Source: Streptomyces megasporus
Lineage (GTDB): Bacteria > Actinomycetota > Actinomycetes > Streptomycetales > Streptomycetaceae
DNA length: 64,000 bases
Direction of reading: 5' to 3'
NCBI RefSeq assembly: GCF_000718985.1
Contig: NZ_JODL01000002.1
Coordinates: 62,001-126,000, forward strand
In this document: positions 52,603 to 60,816 of the stretch, in pieces
Layout: the number at the start of each line of letters is the position of its first letter
How positions within the stretch are numbered: the stretch's first letter is position 1
Notes under the pieces: generated by a model
Seen by the model: only the letters and a program-made list of their open reading frames with translations
What the model was told of the DNA's origin: nothing
Databases searched by the model: none
Program-made: the position numbers and the translations under genes

Positions 52603-53319
52603 TCAGTAGCGAGCGATACCGAGGCCGTCCTCGACCAGCTTCCACACGTCCGTGTACGGGTCCCACCGGGTCTGGTCGGTGGCGGTGTGCTGCTCGTTTA
52701 GCTTCCTGGCGAAGTCCCGGGCCTTCTCGTAGCGGCCTCGGATCTGGTCGATCATGACGTGCTTGGAGCGCTCCACGGACACGCTCCGCACGGTCGCCCC
52801 GTAGGTCTGGGCGAAGCCCCGGCAGGCGCGCAGCCGGGTGTTGGCGTCGCCGCAGACCCCGCCCATGGTGCTGGTGTGGTTCTGGTGGTGCAGCAGCCGC
52901 CACAGCTCGAAGCAGGGGTGGGAGTAGGCGACGCGCACCCCGGCCTTCCTCGCCTGGGAGAAGGCGGTGGGGATCTGCGGGTGGTCGTCGCGGTCGAAGA
53001 CGCACCACACCTGGGGCCAGGCCCAGTCCTTGGGCTTCAGACCGGCGCGCTTGGCCTTGCGTTCCTCCTCGCGGAGCTTGGCGACGGCCGCCTCCACCAG
53101 TGTGATCGGCTTGCGGTCCTTGGAGGCGACGTTGGTCGTGCAGATGTGGTGGGTGGCCTCGCGGGACGGATCGGCCGGAGTGCCGTGCTCCATGACGAGG
53201 TCGAGGTACTCCTCCTCCGTCACCTCGCCCTCGGCGAAGATGTAGACCGCGCGTTTGCGGCTCCGCCCGTCCCGCCGCGGCTGTCGGCGTGTGTCGTCCT
53301 TCCCCCTGGTCCTTGCCAT
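52603..53319 (-). CDS. rloB: RloB-like protein (Toprim-type partner of an ATPase)
   Basis: 238 residues. A basic N-terminus, then VYIFAEGEVTEEEYLDLV with a conserved Glu near residue 30, VWCVFDRDDHPQIPTAF with a DxD pair at 109-111, and YSHPCFELWRLLHHQ (FELW at 137-140). This arrangement is the RloB/AbiLii signature, related to Toprim nucleases. Its ATG shares one base with the stop of the upstream ATPase gene (TGATG), so translation is coupled. The pair resembles phage-defence modules; an abortive-infection role is inferred. Confidence 0.85.
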   Translation of the reverse strand: MARTRGKDDTRRQPRRDGRSRKRAVYIFAEGEVTEEEYLDLVMEHGTPADPSREATHHICTTNVASKDRKPITLVEAAVAKLREEERKAKRAGLKPKDWAWPQVWCVFDRDDHPQIPTAFSQARKAGVRVAYSHPCFELWRLLHHQNHTSTMGGVCGDANTRLRACRGFAQTYGATVRSVSVERSKHVMIDQIRGRYEKARDFARKLNEQHTATDQTRWDPYTDVWKLVEDGLGIARY

Positions 53320-54581
53320 CAGGCTCGCTCTGCCTCCATCGCCTCGGCCATCAGCAGTCTGCGGCCCACCTGGCCCTCCGACAGGCGTGGAACGCCGCCG
53401 AAGACCCCCGCCAGGTAGGACGTCATCAAATCCTCCGTCTCCGCCGGTTTCAGGTCGGAGAGCGGGAAGACCTCGGTCGCCCCGTGCTCGTCCTTCTCCG
53501 TCAGCCAGATCTGGCCCGGCGCCAGCAGACGTCCGCCGCCGGGCTCCCGCAGGAGGGAGGGAGCGTGCGAGGTGAAGATCAACTGTGCGTTGCGGCGGTT
53601 GACCTGGGGACGCTGGAAGAGACGGATCACCTCGGCGGCCACCTGGGGGTGCAGACTGGAGTCCAACTCGTCGATCAGCAGCACCGCGCCCTCGTCGAGC
53701 GCCAGCAGCACCGGGCCGAGCAGCGCGAACCAGGACCGGGTGCCGAAGGACTCCTTCTCCCAGTCGACGAGGACCGACTCCCCGCCCTTCGAGCCTTGGC
53801 CCGCGTGCCGCAGGCGGACCTTCGGGGCCTCGCCGGGCCGCTGCTCGACTTCGGCTCCGGTGATGCCGAGATCCGCCACCCGCAGCAGTTCCTCGATGCG
53901 GTGCCGTGCCCGCGGGTCCAGCAGACGTCGGGCGGTGTACGCCTCCCGCTGCGGGCGCTCGGTCTCCGGGGTGACGTCCCACAGGTTGTCCTGGAACCAG
54001 CGGTATATGGGCGTCAGTTGGGGATGGTTGTCCGCGGCGGCGCGGGAGAGCAGCAGGGCGTTGGGGCGTGTGGTGCGCGCCAGCCGCGCCCGATCCTGGA
54101 CGCGCTCGGCGGGGAAGTCGAACTCCTTCTCCCGCGTGGCGTCCCGGTCGAACCACACCTGGCGGCGGCCCTTGGGGTAGGCGTGCAGCCACTCGCTCTC
54201 CACCCGGGTGTCCCCGAGTTCGAAGCCGTAGGTCCAGCGGACCCCGTCCTCCAGGACGAAGTCGACCTCCCAGAACGAACTCTCGGAGGCGGCCTCCGGA
54301 TCCAGGGCGAACGCGTCCCGAGGCAGCCCTCGGTAGGACGTCCACTCGCCGTACGAACTCAGGACGGCCTCGCGCATCAGCCGCAGCGCCGCGATCACGT
54401 TGGACTTGCCGGAGGCGTTCGGGCCGAAGACCCCCAGCACGGGGTAGAGGTCCAGACTCCTGCCGTCGGACAGCGGCAGGGTGCGTACGGCGTGGCCGTC
54501 ACCCTCGGTGGGGACGGCGAAGGACAGCTCCTGCTCGTCGCGCAGTGACCGTACATTGGCCACGCGGAACCTCAGCAGCAT
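53319..54581 (-). CDS. rloA: RloA-like AAA/ABC-type ATPase
   Basis: 420 residues. Walker A GPNASGKSNV at 53-62, a long coiled/insert region, the signature-like KESFGTRSWFALLGPVLLAL at about 276-295, Walker B LLIDELDSSLHPQVAAEVI at 301-319 and a D-loop, then FTSHAPSLL with the switch His. This is the AAA_15/21 type found with RloB/AbiL partners, related to OLD-type ATPases. It directly precedes rloB. No restriction-modification gene lies nearby, so the pair appears free-standing. Confidence 0.88.
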   Translation of the reverse strand: MLLRFRVANVRSLRDEQELSFAVPTEGDGHAVRTLPLSDGRSLDLYPVLGVFGPNASGKSNVIAALRLMREAVLSSYGEWTSYRGLPRDAFALDPEAASESSFWEVDFVLEDGVRWTYGFELGDTRVESEWLHAYPKGRRQVWFDRDATREKEFDFPAERVQDRARLARTTRPNALLLSRAAADNHPQLTPIYRWFQDNLWDVTPETERPQREAYTARRLLDPRARHRIEELLRVADLGITGAEVEQRPGEAPKVRLRHAGQGSKGGESVLVDWEKESFGTRSWFALLGPVLLALDEGAVLLIDELDSSLHPQVAAEVIRLFQRPQVNRRNAQLIFTSHAPSLLREPGGGRLLAPGQIWLTEKDEHGATEVFPLSDLKPAETEDLMTSYLAGVFGGVPRLSEGQVGRRLLMAEAMEAERA

Positions 54582-54648
54582 GCGTCCTCCTCGTCTCGCG
54601 CACAGAGTAACCGGGCCACACCCGGGCGTACCCGCCGAAGAGGAGGAC

Positions 54649-55350
54649 TCACACCAGGCGGCGGGCGGTGGCCCAGCGGGTGAGCTCGTGGCGGTTGGAG
54701 AGCTGGAGCTTGCGCAGCACCGCCGAGACGTGGCTCTCGACCGTCTTCACCGAGATGAACAGTTGTTTGGCGATCTCCTTGTACGCGTAGCCGCGCGCGA
54801 TCAGGCGCAGCACCTCGCGCTCGCGCTGGGTGAGACGGTCCAGGTCCTCGTCCACCGGCGGGGCGTCGGTGGAGGCGAAGGCGTCCAGGACGAAGCCCGC
54901 CAGGCGCGGGGAGAACACCGCGTCGCCCTCGGCGACGCGGAAGATCGCGTCGATCAGATCGGCGCCCGTGATCGTCTTGGTGACGTAGCCGCGGGCGCCG
55001 CCGCGGATGACGCCGATGACGTCCTCGGCCGCGTCCGAGACGGACAGGGCCAGGAAACGCACCGGGCGCTCCGGGTCGGACATCAGCACGGTGCTGCGCC
55101 GCAGCACCTCCACCCCGCCGCCGCCGGGCAGGTGGACGTCGAGCAGGACGACGTCGGGCCGGACGGCGGCGATGACGGAGGCCGCCTGGTCCACGTCGGC
55201 GGCCTCGCCGACGACCTCGATCCCGGTCTCGTCCGTGTCGCCGATCTCCGCCCGGACGCCCGTGCGGAACATCCGGTGGTCGTCGACGAGGACGACCCGG
55301 GCCCGGCGTCGCTCGGCGTCCCGCGCCCCGTGTGCCGTCTGCTCGCTCAT
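54649..55350 (-). CDS. NarL/LuxR-family response regulator
   Basis: 233 residues. Receiver: VVLVDDHRMFRTGVRAEIGD, Asp71 in VVLLDVHLPGGGG, GYVTKTITGADLIDAIFRVA with the Lys. LuxR HTH: LTQREREVLRLIARGYAYKE and IAKQLFISVKTVESHVSAVL. It lies 10 bp downstream of the PspC-linked histidine kinase gene and is its cognate regulator. The pair probably senses envelope stress. Targets likely include the divergent PspC gene. Confidence 0.93.
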   Translation of the reverse strand: MSEQTAHGARDAERRRARVVLVDDHRMFRTGVRAEIGDTDETGIEVVGEAADVDQAASVIAAVRPDVVLLDVHLPGGGGVEVLRRSTVLMSDPERPVRFLALSVSDAAEDVIGVIRGGARGYVTKTITGADLIDAIFRVAEGDAVFSPRLAGFVLDAFASTDAPPVDEDLDRLTQREREVLRLIARGYAYKEIAKQLFISVKTVESHVSAVLRKLQLSNRHELTRWATARRLV

Positions 55351-55360
55351 GCCGCACCCC

Positions 55361-56638
55361 TCACTGCTGTTCCGCCCTCTCCATCTCCAACTCCACCACC
55401 GTGCCGCCGTCCGGCGCGGCGCGCAGGACGGCGGTGCCGCCGTTGCGCCGCATCCGGCCGATGATGGACTCCCGCACGCCCATCCGGTCGGCGGGCACCG
55501 ACTCCAGGTCGAAGCCGGGGCCGTGGTCCCGCACGGACATGAAGACCGTACGGCCCTCGACCTCGGCGAAGACCTGCACCGGGCCGTCCTCGCCACCGTA
55601 CTTGGCGGCGTTGACCATCGCCTCCCGCGCGGCCTGGAGCTGCGCCCCCAGCCTCTCGTCCAGCGGGCAGTCGCCGACGCACACCACCTCCACCGGCACC
55701 CCGTGGTGGTCCTCCACCTCGGCCGCCGTCCGCCGCACGGCCTCGGCCAGGGTGTCCGGCTCGTCCTCCTCGTCCTTGCCGGTGCCCGTCGGCTTGTAGA
55801 GCCAGGCCCGCAGCTCGCGTTCCTGGGCGCGGGCGAGACGGGCCACCTCGCGGGGGTTGTCGGCGTTGCGCTGGATGAGGGTGAGGGTGTGGAGGACGGA
55901 GTCGTGGACGTGGGCGGCCACCTCGGCGCGCTCCTGGGCGCGGATGCGCATCAGCCGCTCCTCCGACAGGTCCTGCACCAGACGGACCAGGTACGGGCCG
56001 GCCAGCAGCGCGATGCCGACCAGCAGGGCCAGCGACGCCTGGAGGACCATGCCCAGGTGGGGGCCGAGCCCCTGGGTGACGGCGAAACCGGTGATCCCCA
56101 GGCAGACCAGGAGCGCCCCGGCCGCGCTGCGCGCTATGGGCAGCAGTCGCTTGTGGCGGCTGACCTCCGCCCACCGGGCGCGTCGGGAGTTGTCCGCCTG
56201 CCGCCAGACGACGGCGACGCCGACGCCGGCGACGAGCAGCGGCCACACATAGGCGTTGGCCGGACCGAACTGGAGGTTGGCGCCCAGGACCACCAGTGCC
56301 ACGCACAGGGCCAGCAGGCCGAGGAGCCGCCCCTTGTCGGGTTTGCGGACGGACCACCGTCTTCCGTCGGGCCCGGTCCGGGGGGTGGCCCGGACCTCGC
56401 TCGTGCCCAGCGGCACCACGAACCAGAAGGCGGCGTACAGCAGGACACCCAGCCCGTTGGTCATGAACAGAACGAAGAAGACGAGCCGCACCCAGGAGAC
56501 GGGCACCCCGAGGTGTCCGGCCAGTCCCCGCGCGACCCCGCCGATCAGCCGCCCCTCGGCGCTGCGGTAGAGCCTTCGCAGCGGCGGGGTGTCGGCGACG
56601 GGGGGAGGGGCGGCGGTGGGCATGTCCAGAATCGTCAC
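55361..56638 (-). CDS. PspC-domain sensor histidine kinase
   Basis: 425 residues. An N-terminal PspC domain (LYRSAEGRLIGGVARGLAGH, SWVRLVFFVLFMTNGLGVLL), further membrane helices to about residue 220, a HisKA_3 dimerisation segment AHVHDSVLHTLTLIQRNADN (phospho-His near 245) and a GHKL ATPase (REAMVNAAKYGGEDGPVQVF, VRDHGPGFDLESVPADRMGV). It phosphorylates the response regulator encoded 10 bp downstream. GTG 56638 is used; an ATG five codons later is possible. Divergent from another PspC gene. Confidence 0.92.
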   Translation of the reverse strand: MTILDMPTAAPPPVADTPPLRRLYRSAEGRLIGGVARGLAGHLGVPVSWVRLVFFVLFMTNGLGVLLYAAFWFVVPLGTSEVRATPRTGPDGRRWSVRKPDKGRLLGLLALCVALVVLGANLQFGPANAYVWPLLVAGVGVAVVWRQADNSRRARWAEVSRHKRLLPIARSAAGALLVCLGITGFAVTQGLGPHLGMVLQASLALLVGIALLAGPYLVRLVQDLSEERLMRIRAQERAEVAAHVHDSVLHTLTLIQRNADNPREVARLARAQERELRAWLYKPTGTGKDEEDEPDTLAEAVRRTAAEVEDHHGVPVEVVCVGDCPLDERLGAQLQAAREAMVNAAKYGGEDGPVQVFAEVEGRTVFMSVRDHGPGFDLESVPADRMGVRESIIGRMRRNGGTAVLRAAPDGGTVVELEMERAEQQ

Positions 56639-56746
56639 ACGGACGCGCCGCCCGGGACATCAGGGGCGGCCCCTGATCCTCCCCCGAGAACTCAGGGACA
56701 CCTCCGGGTCGCCCCCCGATGTCCGTCGGGTCGTCGGCGCGTCACC

Positions 56747-58108
56747 ATGGACCGCATGAACGACGCCCAGCCGACCGACGGCGAGTCCGTGCCGGAGCCG
56801 GATGCCGGACAGCGGCTCTCCCGCAGCCGCCGGCACAAGGTCGTCGCCGGGGTGTGCGGCGGCCTGGGCCGCCACTACGGCCTCGACCCGGTGATCTTCC
56901 GCGTGCCGCTGGCCGTGCTGTCGGTCGTCGGCGGTCTCGGCCTGTTCCTCTACGGCTTCGCCTGGCTGCTCGTCCCGCTGGAGGGCGAGGACGAGAACGA
57001 GGGACGGCGGCTGCTGTCGGGCCGGGTGGAGGGCACCTCGCTGAGCGCCGTGCTGTGCGCGCTCGTCGGCTGCGGGCTGATCCTGACCTCGATGGGGAAC
57101 GACGGCAGCGACACGCAGATGTTCTCCCTGGCGCTCGTCGGGGCCCTGGCCGGCGCCGCCCACTGGTCGCGGCAGCGGCACCGCGCGACGGACCCGGAGG
57201 CCGAGGGGGGACCGGTGGACCCGGTGACGGCCCAGGTCGTCGCCGACGCGCCCCCCGAGACGAAGGCGCCGCCCGTCCCGGCCGGACCGTCGTGGTGGCG
57301 CGAGCCGCTGACGAAGGACGGGCTCGACGGACGGCCGTACGACACCGGCTACCTGTGGGGCCCGGAGGACACGGCCTTCGGCCCGTCGTCCTCGGGGACG
57401 GAGCGGGCGGACGGCCCGCCTCCCCCGTCGTCCACCGCGCCGCGCGAGCGGACCTCCATCGGCGGCCCCCTCTTCCTCCTCGCGGTGGCCGCCGCCGTGC
57501 TCGGCACGGCCGTGGCCTGGCCCACACAGCCGCTGGGCCCGGCGCTGGCCGTCGGCCTCGGCTGCGCGCTGGGCGTCTTCGGGCTGGGCACGGCCGTCAG
57601 CGCCTTCTACGGACGGGTGGGGGCCGGCACGATCACCGCGATCGCGTGCACCGGCGCGCTGTTGGCCGGGGCCCTGGCGCTGCCGAAGGACATCACCACC
57701 GACTGGGCCGACGCGCGCTGGCGTCCCGCGGCGGCCGACCGGATCGACGAGCGGTACGAGCTGGGCAGCGGCTCGGCCACGCTCGACCTGTCCCGCGTGG
57801 AGTTCGAGGAGGGCCGCACCGTCCGCACGGCGGTGGACGTCGGCGCCGGCGAGGTGCGGGTCGTCGTGCCCGACGACGTCGAGGTCGAGGTGACCGTCGA
57901 GGTGGGGGTCGGCGGCTACCAGCTCCACGAGCGGCCCGGCACCGGTATGGAGCGGGGCTCGGGATACGGCGGCGGGATCGGGCTGCGCGACCGCAGGACG
58001 CTGCCCCCCGCCGACGGGGACGCCCCCTTCGGCACCCTGGAGCTGCGCCTGGACGTCGGCGTGGGACAGGCCACGGTCGTGCGGCACCCGAGGGAGGAAG
58101 GGCGGTGA
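56747..58108 (+). CDS. PspC-domain membrane protein with C-terminal beta domain
   Basis: 453 residues. PspC at about 25-80 (LSRSRRHKVVAGVCGGLGRH...LFLYGFAWLLVPLEG), more helices at about 100-130 and 240-300, then a cytoplasmic or extracellular LiaF/DUF2154-like beta domain (ATLDLSRVEFEEGRTVRTAV, DVGAGEVRVVVPDDVEVEVT). Divergent from the PspC-type kinase, with which it likely forms an envelope-stress module analogous to LiaF-LiaS. ATG 56747 or 56756; neither has a strong ribosome site. Confidence 0.85.
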   Translation: MDRMNDAQPTDGESVPEPDAGQRLSRSRRHKVVAGVCGGLGRHYGLDPVIFRVPLAVLSVVGGLGLFLYGFAWLLVPLEGEDENEGRRLLSGRVEGTSLSAVLCALVGCGLILTSMGNDGSDTQMFSLALVGALAGAAHWSRQRHRATDPEAEGGPVDPVTAQVVADAPPETKAPPVPAGPSWWREPLTKDGLDGRPYDTGYLWGPEDTAFGPSSSGTERADGPPPPSSTAPRERTSIGGPLFLLAVAAAVLGTAVAWPTQPLGPALAVGLGCALGVFGLGTAVSAFYGRVGAGTITAIACTGALLAGALALPKDITTDWADARWRPAAADRIDERYELGSGSATLDLSRVEFEEGRTVRTAVDVGAGEVRVVVPDDVEVEVTVEVGVGGYQLHERPGTGMERGSGYGGGIGLRDRRTLPPADGDAPFGTLELRLDVGVGQATVVRHPREEGR

Positions 58109-58356
58109 GACGACACGCCTTCGAACCGGCCCGGCTGTTGCTGGGGTTGGCGCTGCTGGGTCTGGCGCCGGCGTACGTGATGACGGCGGTGGGCCGGTGG
58201 GACGTCCCGCCGGCCGTGCTGCTGCCGCTGCTGCCCGCCGCGCTGGTGGCGGCGGGTGTCACGGCGGCCGTCACGCGGTCCGTCCGGTACGCCGCCCGCC
58301 GCGCCCGGGAGCGTCGGGCCGTGGAGCCGCCGCCGGACGGGCCGGATCGGGAGTAA
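58105..58356 (+). CDS. Small membrane protein
   Basis: 83 residues from GTG 58105, which overlaps the PspC stop (GTGA). Two hydrophobic helices (LLLGLALLGLAPAYVMTAVG; AVLLPLLPAALVAAGVTAAV) followed by a basic tail. Translational coupling and conserved position next to PspC proteins suggest a role in the same module. Function unknown. Confidence 0.78.
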   Translation: MRRHAFEPARLLLGLALLGLAPAYVMTAVGRWDVPPAVLLPLLPAALVAAGVTAAVTRSVRYAARRARERRAVEPPPDGPDRE

Positions 58357-58378
58357 CCGTCCGCCCCGCGCGGGCCCT

Positions 58379-59116
58379 TCAGCCCGAGGAGCGGCCGGAC
58401 GGGTCCCGGAACGAGCCGCGGACGGTGTGCTCCCCGTCCGCCGCCGTGGCGGTCGCGGTGTAGGTGTCGCGCCCGGCGTCGCGCGCGCCGGCGGAGTGGT
58501 CGTACTGGACGGCGAAGACGTGTTCCCCCGCGGGGACGGTCCGGCCCTCCTTCAGCGTCCAGCGGTAGACCAGCGCGCCGTCCGTCTCGCGGGTGGTGAC
58601 GGTGAAGTCCTCCTCGGGGAGGGTCCGCCAGTTGCCGGTGTCCCGCACGCCGCCGGTCTGGGCGATCCGCACCACGAGCTCGAACGAGGTGAGGGGCTCG
58701 CGGGTGTCGATGGTGATGTTGCTCTGCGCCCAGTAGTCGTGGCTGTGGGGATCGACGGAACCCGAGGACGACAGCGGCCCGCTCTCGGGGCCGGCCCCGT
58801 CGTCGGAACCGACGTCCGGCGGCGCGACCGCGGTCGGGTCCGGGGCCGGGGGGAGCGGAACGGTGGCCACCTCCTCGGCCGAACCGCCGTCCCGCACCAG
58901 GGAGGTGACGGTGTGGACGCCGCCGAGGAGCAGCGCGGTCGCCACGAGCGTGACGACGGCGATCCTGGGCCAGGACAGGCCGGACGTCCGCGGACGGCTC
59001 TGCCCTCCGTACACCTCGGCGGACATGCCCTGCCGTACGCGCGCGTACATGCGCGCGCCGTCCGGCCGGTGGGCCTCGGCGGCCTCGCGCAGCAGTCCGT
59101 GCAGGCGGTCGTCCAT
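58379..59116 (-). CDS. Membrane-anchored putative anti-sigma/regulatory protein
   Basis: 245 residues. Cytoplasmic N-terminus of about 48 residues (DDRLHGLLREAAEAHRPDGA...), one membrane helix (PRIAVVTLVATALLLGGVHT), a Pro/Ser/Asp linker and an extracytoplasmic beta-sandwich (DYWAQSNITIDTREPLTSFE, VRIAQTGGVRDTGNWRTLPE). The ATG shares one base with the stop of the SigE-family sigma gene (TGATG), so it is probably the sigma factor's membrane partner. It lacks the ZAS zinc motif. Confidence 0.78.
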   Translation of the reverse strand: MDDRLHGLLREAAEAHRPDGARMYARVRQGMSAEVYGGQSRPRTSGLSWPRIAVVTLVATALLLGGVHTVTSLVRDGGSAEEVATVPLPPAPDPTAVAPPDVGSDDGAGPESGPLSSSGSVDPHSHDYWAQSNITIDTREPLTSFELVVRIAQTGGVRDTGNWRTLPEEDFTVTTRETDGALVYRWTLKEGRTVPAGEHVFAVQYDHSAGARDAGRDTYTATATAADGEHTVRGSFRDPSGRSSG

Positions 59117-59640
59117 CAGCGCCTCCTCCCCGTCAGTTCGTCGGCGGCCCGTGGGCCCAGCATTCGGCGCAGCTCCGCCACGCCCTTGGAGGTCTGGCTC
59201 TTGACCGTACCCACCGATATGCCGAGGGCGAGAGCCGTGTCCTTCTCGGACAGGTCGAAGGCGTGGCGCAGCACGACGCAGGCGCGCTTGCGGAAGGGCA
59301 GCCGCGCCAGGGCCGTCCGGACGTCCATGACGGCCGCGACGTCCGGGTCGTGGACCCGCTCGGACCAGGGGAGCCGGAACAGGGCGAGACGGCGTCTCTC
59401 GCGCACCGCGCCGCGGACGCGGACGCGGGCCAGGTTGGCGACGACCCCCCGGGCGTAGGCGACCGGGTGGTCGGCGCGGCGGACGCGGTCCCAGTGGTGC
59501 CAGAGTTCCAACAGCGCGTCGGCGGCCAGGTCGTCGGCGGCGTCCGTCTCGCCCGTCAGCATGTGCGCGAGACGCGCGAGTTCGGCGTGGTGGCGCTCGA
59601 AGAACTCGTGGAACTCGGCGGACGCGTCATCCAGGACCAT
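59116..59640 (-). CDS. SigE-family RNA polymerase sigma factor
   Basis: 174 residues, compact ECF architecture. Sigma2: FHEFFERHHAELARLAHMLT, GETDAADDLAADALLELWHH. Sigma4: ALARLPFRKRACVVLRHAFD, LSEKDTALALGISVGTVKSQ. Start ATG 59640 has GGAGGCCCGCC upstream. Downstream and coupled is a membrane protein that is the likely anti-sigma. Confidence 0.92.
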   Translation of the reverse strand: MVLDDASAEFHEFFERHHAELARLAHMLTGETDAADDLAADALLELWHHWDRVRRADHPVAYARGVVANLARVRVRGAVRERRRLALFRLPWSERVHDPDVAAVMDVRTALARLPFRKRACVVLRHAFDLSEKDTALALGISVGTVKSQTSKGVAELRRMLGPRAADELTGRRR

Positions 59641-59830
59641 GGCGGGCCTCCGTGTGATGTGCGCAAGCCCGGCATCGGGCGATCGGCATGGTAACCGTTT
59701 GCGCAACGTTGTTGCGTAAGTAGCCGTGGATTCGCGGAGTTCGAGAAGAACTCCGGGACGGCGGCAACCTTTCGAGCGCGGGCGGCAACCAAGGGGCGCA
59801 AGCACACCCCCACGAGAGTCGAGAGCCTCC

Positions 59831-60661
59831 ATGAGTCAGAGAACCCAGCAGCGCGGAAGCCACCGGAGGCGGTTCACCCGCCGCCGCACCATCGGCGCGC
59901 TGATCGCCACCGCCGCGACGGGCACAGCGGTCGCCACCGGCGCCGTGCTGACTTCCCCGGCGAGCGCGGCCGTCACCTGGCCGACCGCGAAGGGAACCAC
60001 GCCGGTCTCCTCCACCATCGAGGTCTCGGGCACCTACGACGGTGGAATGAAGCGCTTCCACGGCAGCGGCAAGTTGGGAGGCGACGGGCAGGACGAGGGC
60101 CAGGACCCGATCTTCAAGCTGAAGGACGGCGCCGTCCTGAAGAACGTGATCCTGGGCGCTCCCGCCGCCGACGGCGTGCACTGCATGGGCAGTTGCACCC
60201 TGCGGAACGTGTGGTGGGAGGACGTCGGCGAGGACGCCGCCACCTTCAAGGGCACCTCCTCCTCCGCGAGGTACACCGTCACCGGCGGCGGCGCCCGCAA
60301 GGCGTCCGACAAGGTGTTCCAGTTCAACGGCGCGGGCACCCTGACGGTGACGAACTTCGACGTGTCCGACTTCGGCAAGCTGGTGCGCGCCTGCGGCAAC
60401 TGCAAGAAGCAGTACACGCGCCACGTCGTGGTCGACGGCGTGACGGTCACCGCTCCGGGGAAGTCCCTGGTCGGCATCAACGGCAACCACGGGGACACCG
60501 CCACCCTGCGGAACGTCACGATCACCGGCGACTCCAAGAAGAAGATCACGCCGTGCGAGGTCTACAAGGGCAACGACACCGGCAAGGAGCCGACCAGGAT
60601 CGGCAGCGGTCCGGACGGCAAGCACTGCCGCTACTCCGGGTCCGACATCACCCACAAGTGA
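59831..60661 (+). CDS. Pectate lyase, PL3 family, secreted
   Basis: 276 residues. A basic, Arg-rich signal peptide (RRRFTRRRTIGALIATAATG, possibly Tat) and then the short parallel beta-helix of PL3: VSGTYDGGMKRFHGSG, DPIFKLKDGAVLKNVILGAP, ADGVHCMGSCTLRNVWWEDV, GEDAATFKG, ACGNCKKQYTRHVVV, and an ending CEVYKGND. It cleaves polygalacturonate by beta-elimination with Ca2+. ATG 59831. Confidence 0.93.
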   Translation: MSQRTQQRGSHRRRFTRRRTIGALIATAATGTAVATGAVLTSPASAAVTWPTAKGTTPVSSTIEVSGTYDGGMKRFHGSGKLGGDGQDEGQDPIFKLKDGAVLKNVILGAPAADGVHCMGSCTLRNVWWEDVGEDAATFKGTSSSARYTVTGGGARKASDKVFQFNGAGTLTVTNFDVSDFGKLVRACGNCKKQYTRHVVVDGVTVTAPGKSLVGINGNHGDTATLRNVTITGDSKKKITPCEVYKGNDTGKEPTRIGSGPDGKHCRYSGSDITHK

Positions 60662-60759
60662 CGACGACCGACCACAAGTAGTAGTGGGTGACCCGCGCGT
60701 GAGACGTCGCCGGCGTCGGCAGGACGCCGGCGGCGGGGCGTCCCCCACACCCCTCGTCA

Positions 60760-60792
60760 GCCGGGCCTCCGGCACCCCGCCGGAGGCCCGGC
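60760..60792. terminator. Bidirectional terminator after the pectate lyase gene
   Basis: GCCGGGCCTCCGGC (60760-60773) and GCCGGAGGCCCGGC (60779-60792): perfect 14-bp stem with ACCCC loop, between convergent genes. Confidence 0.85.
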
Positions 60793-60816
60793 GTCTCGTC
60801 GGCCCCGGACGTCGCC

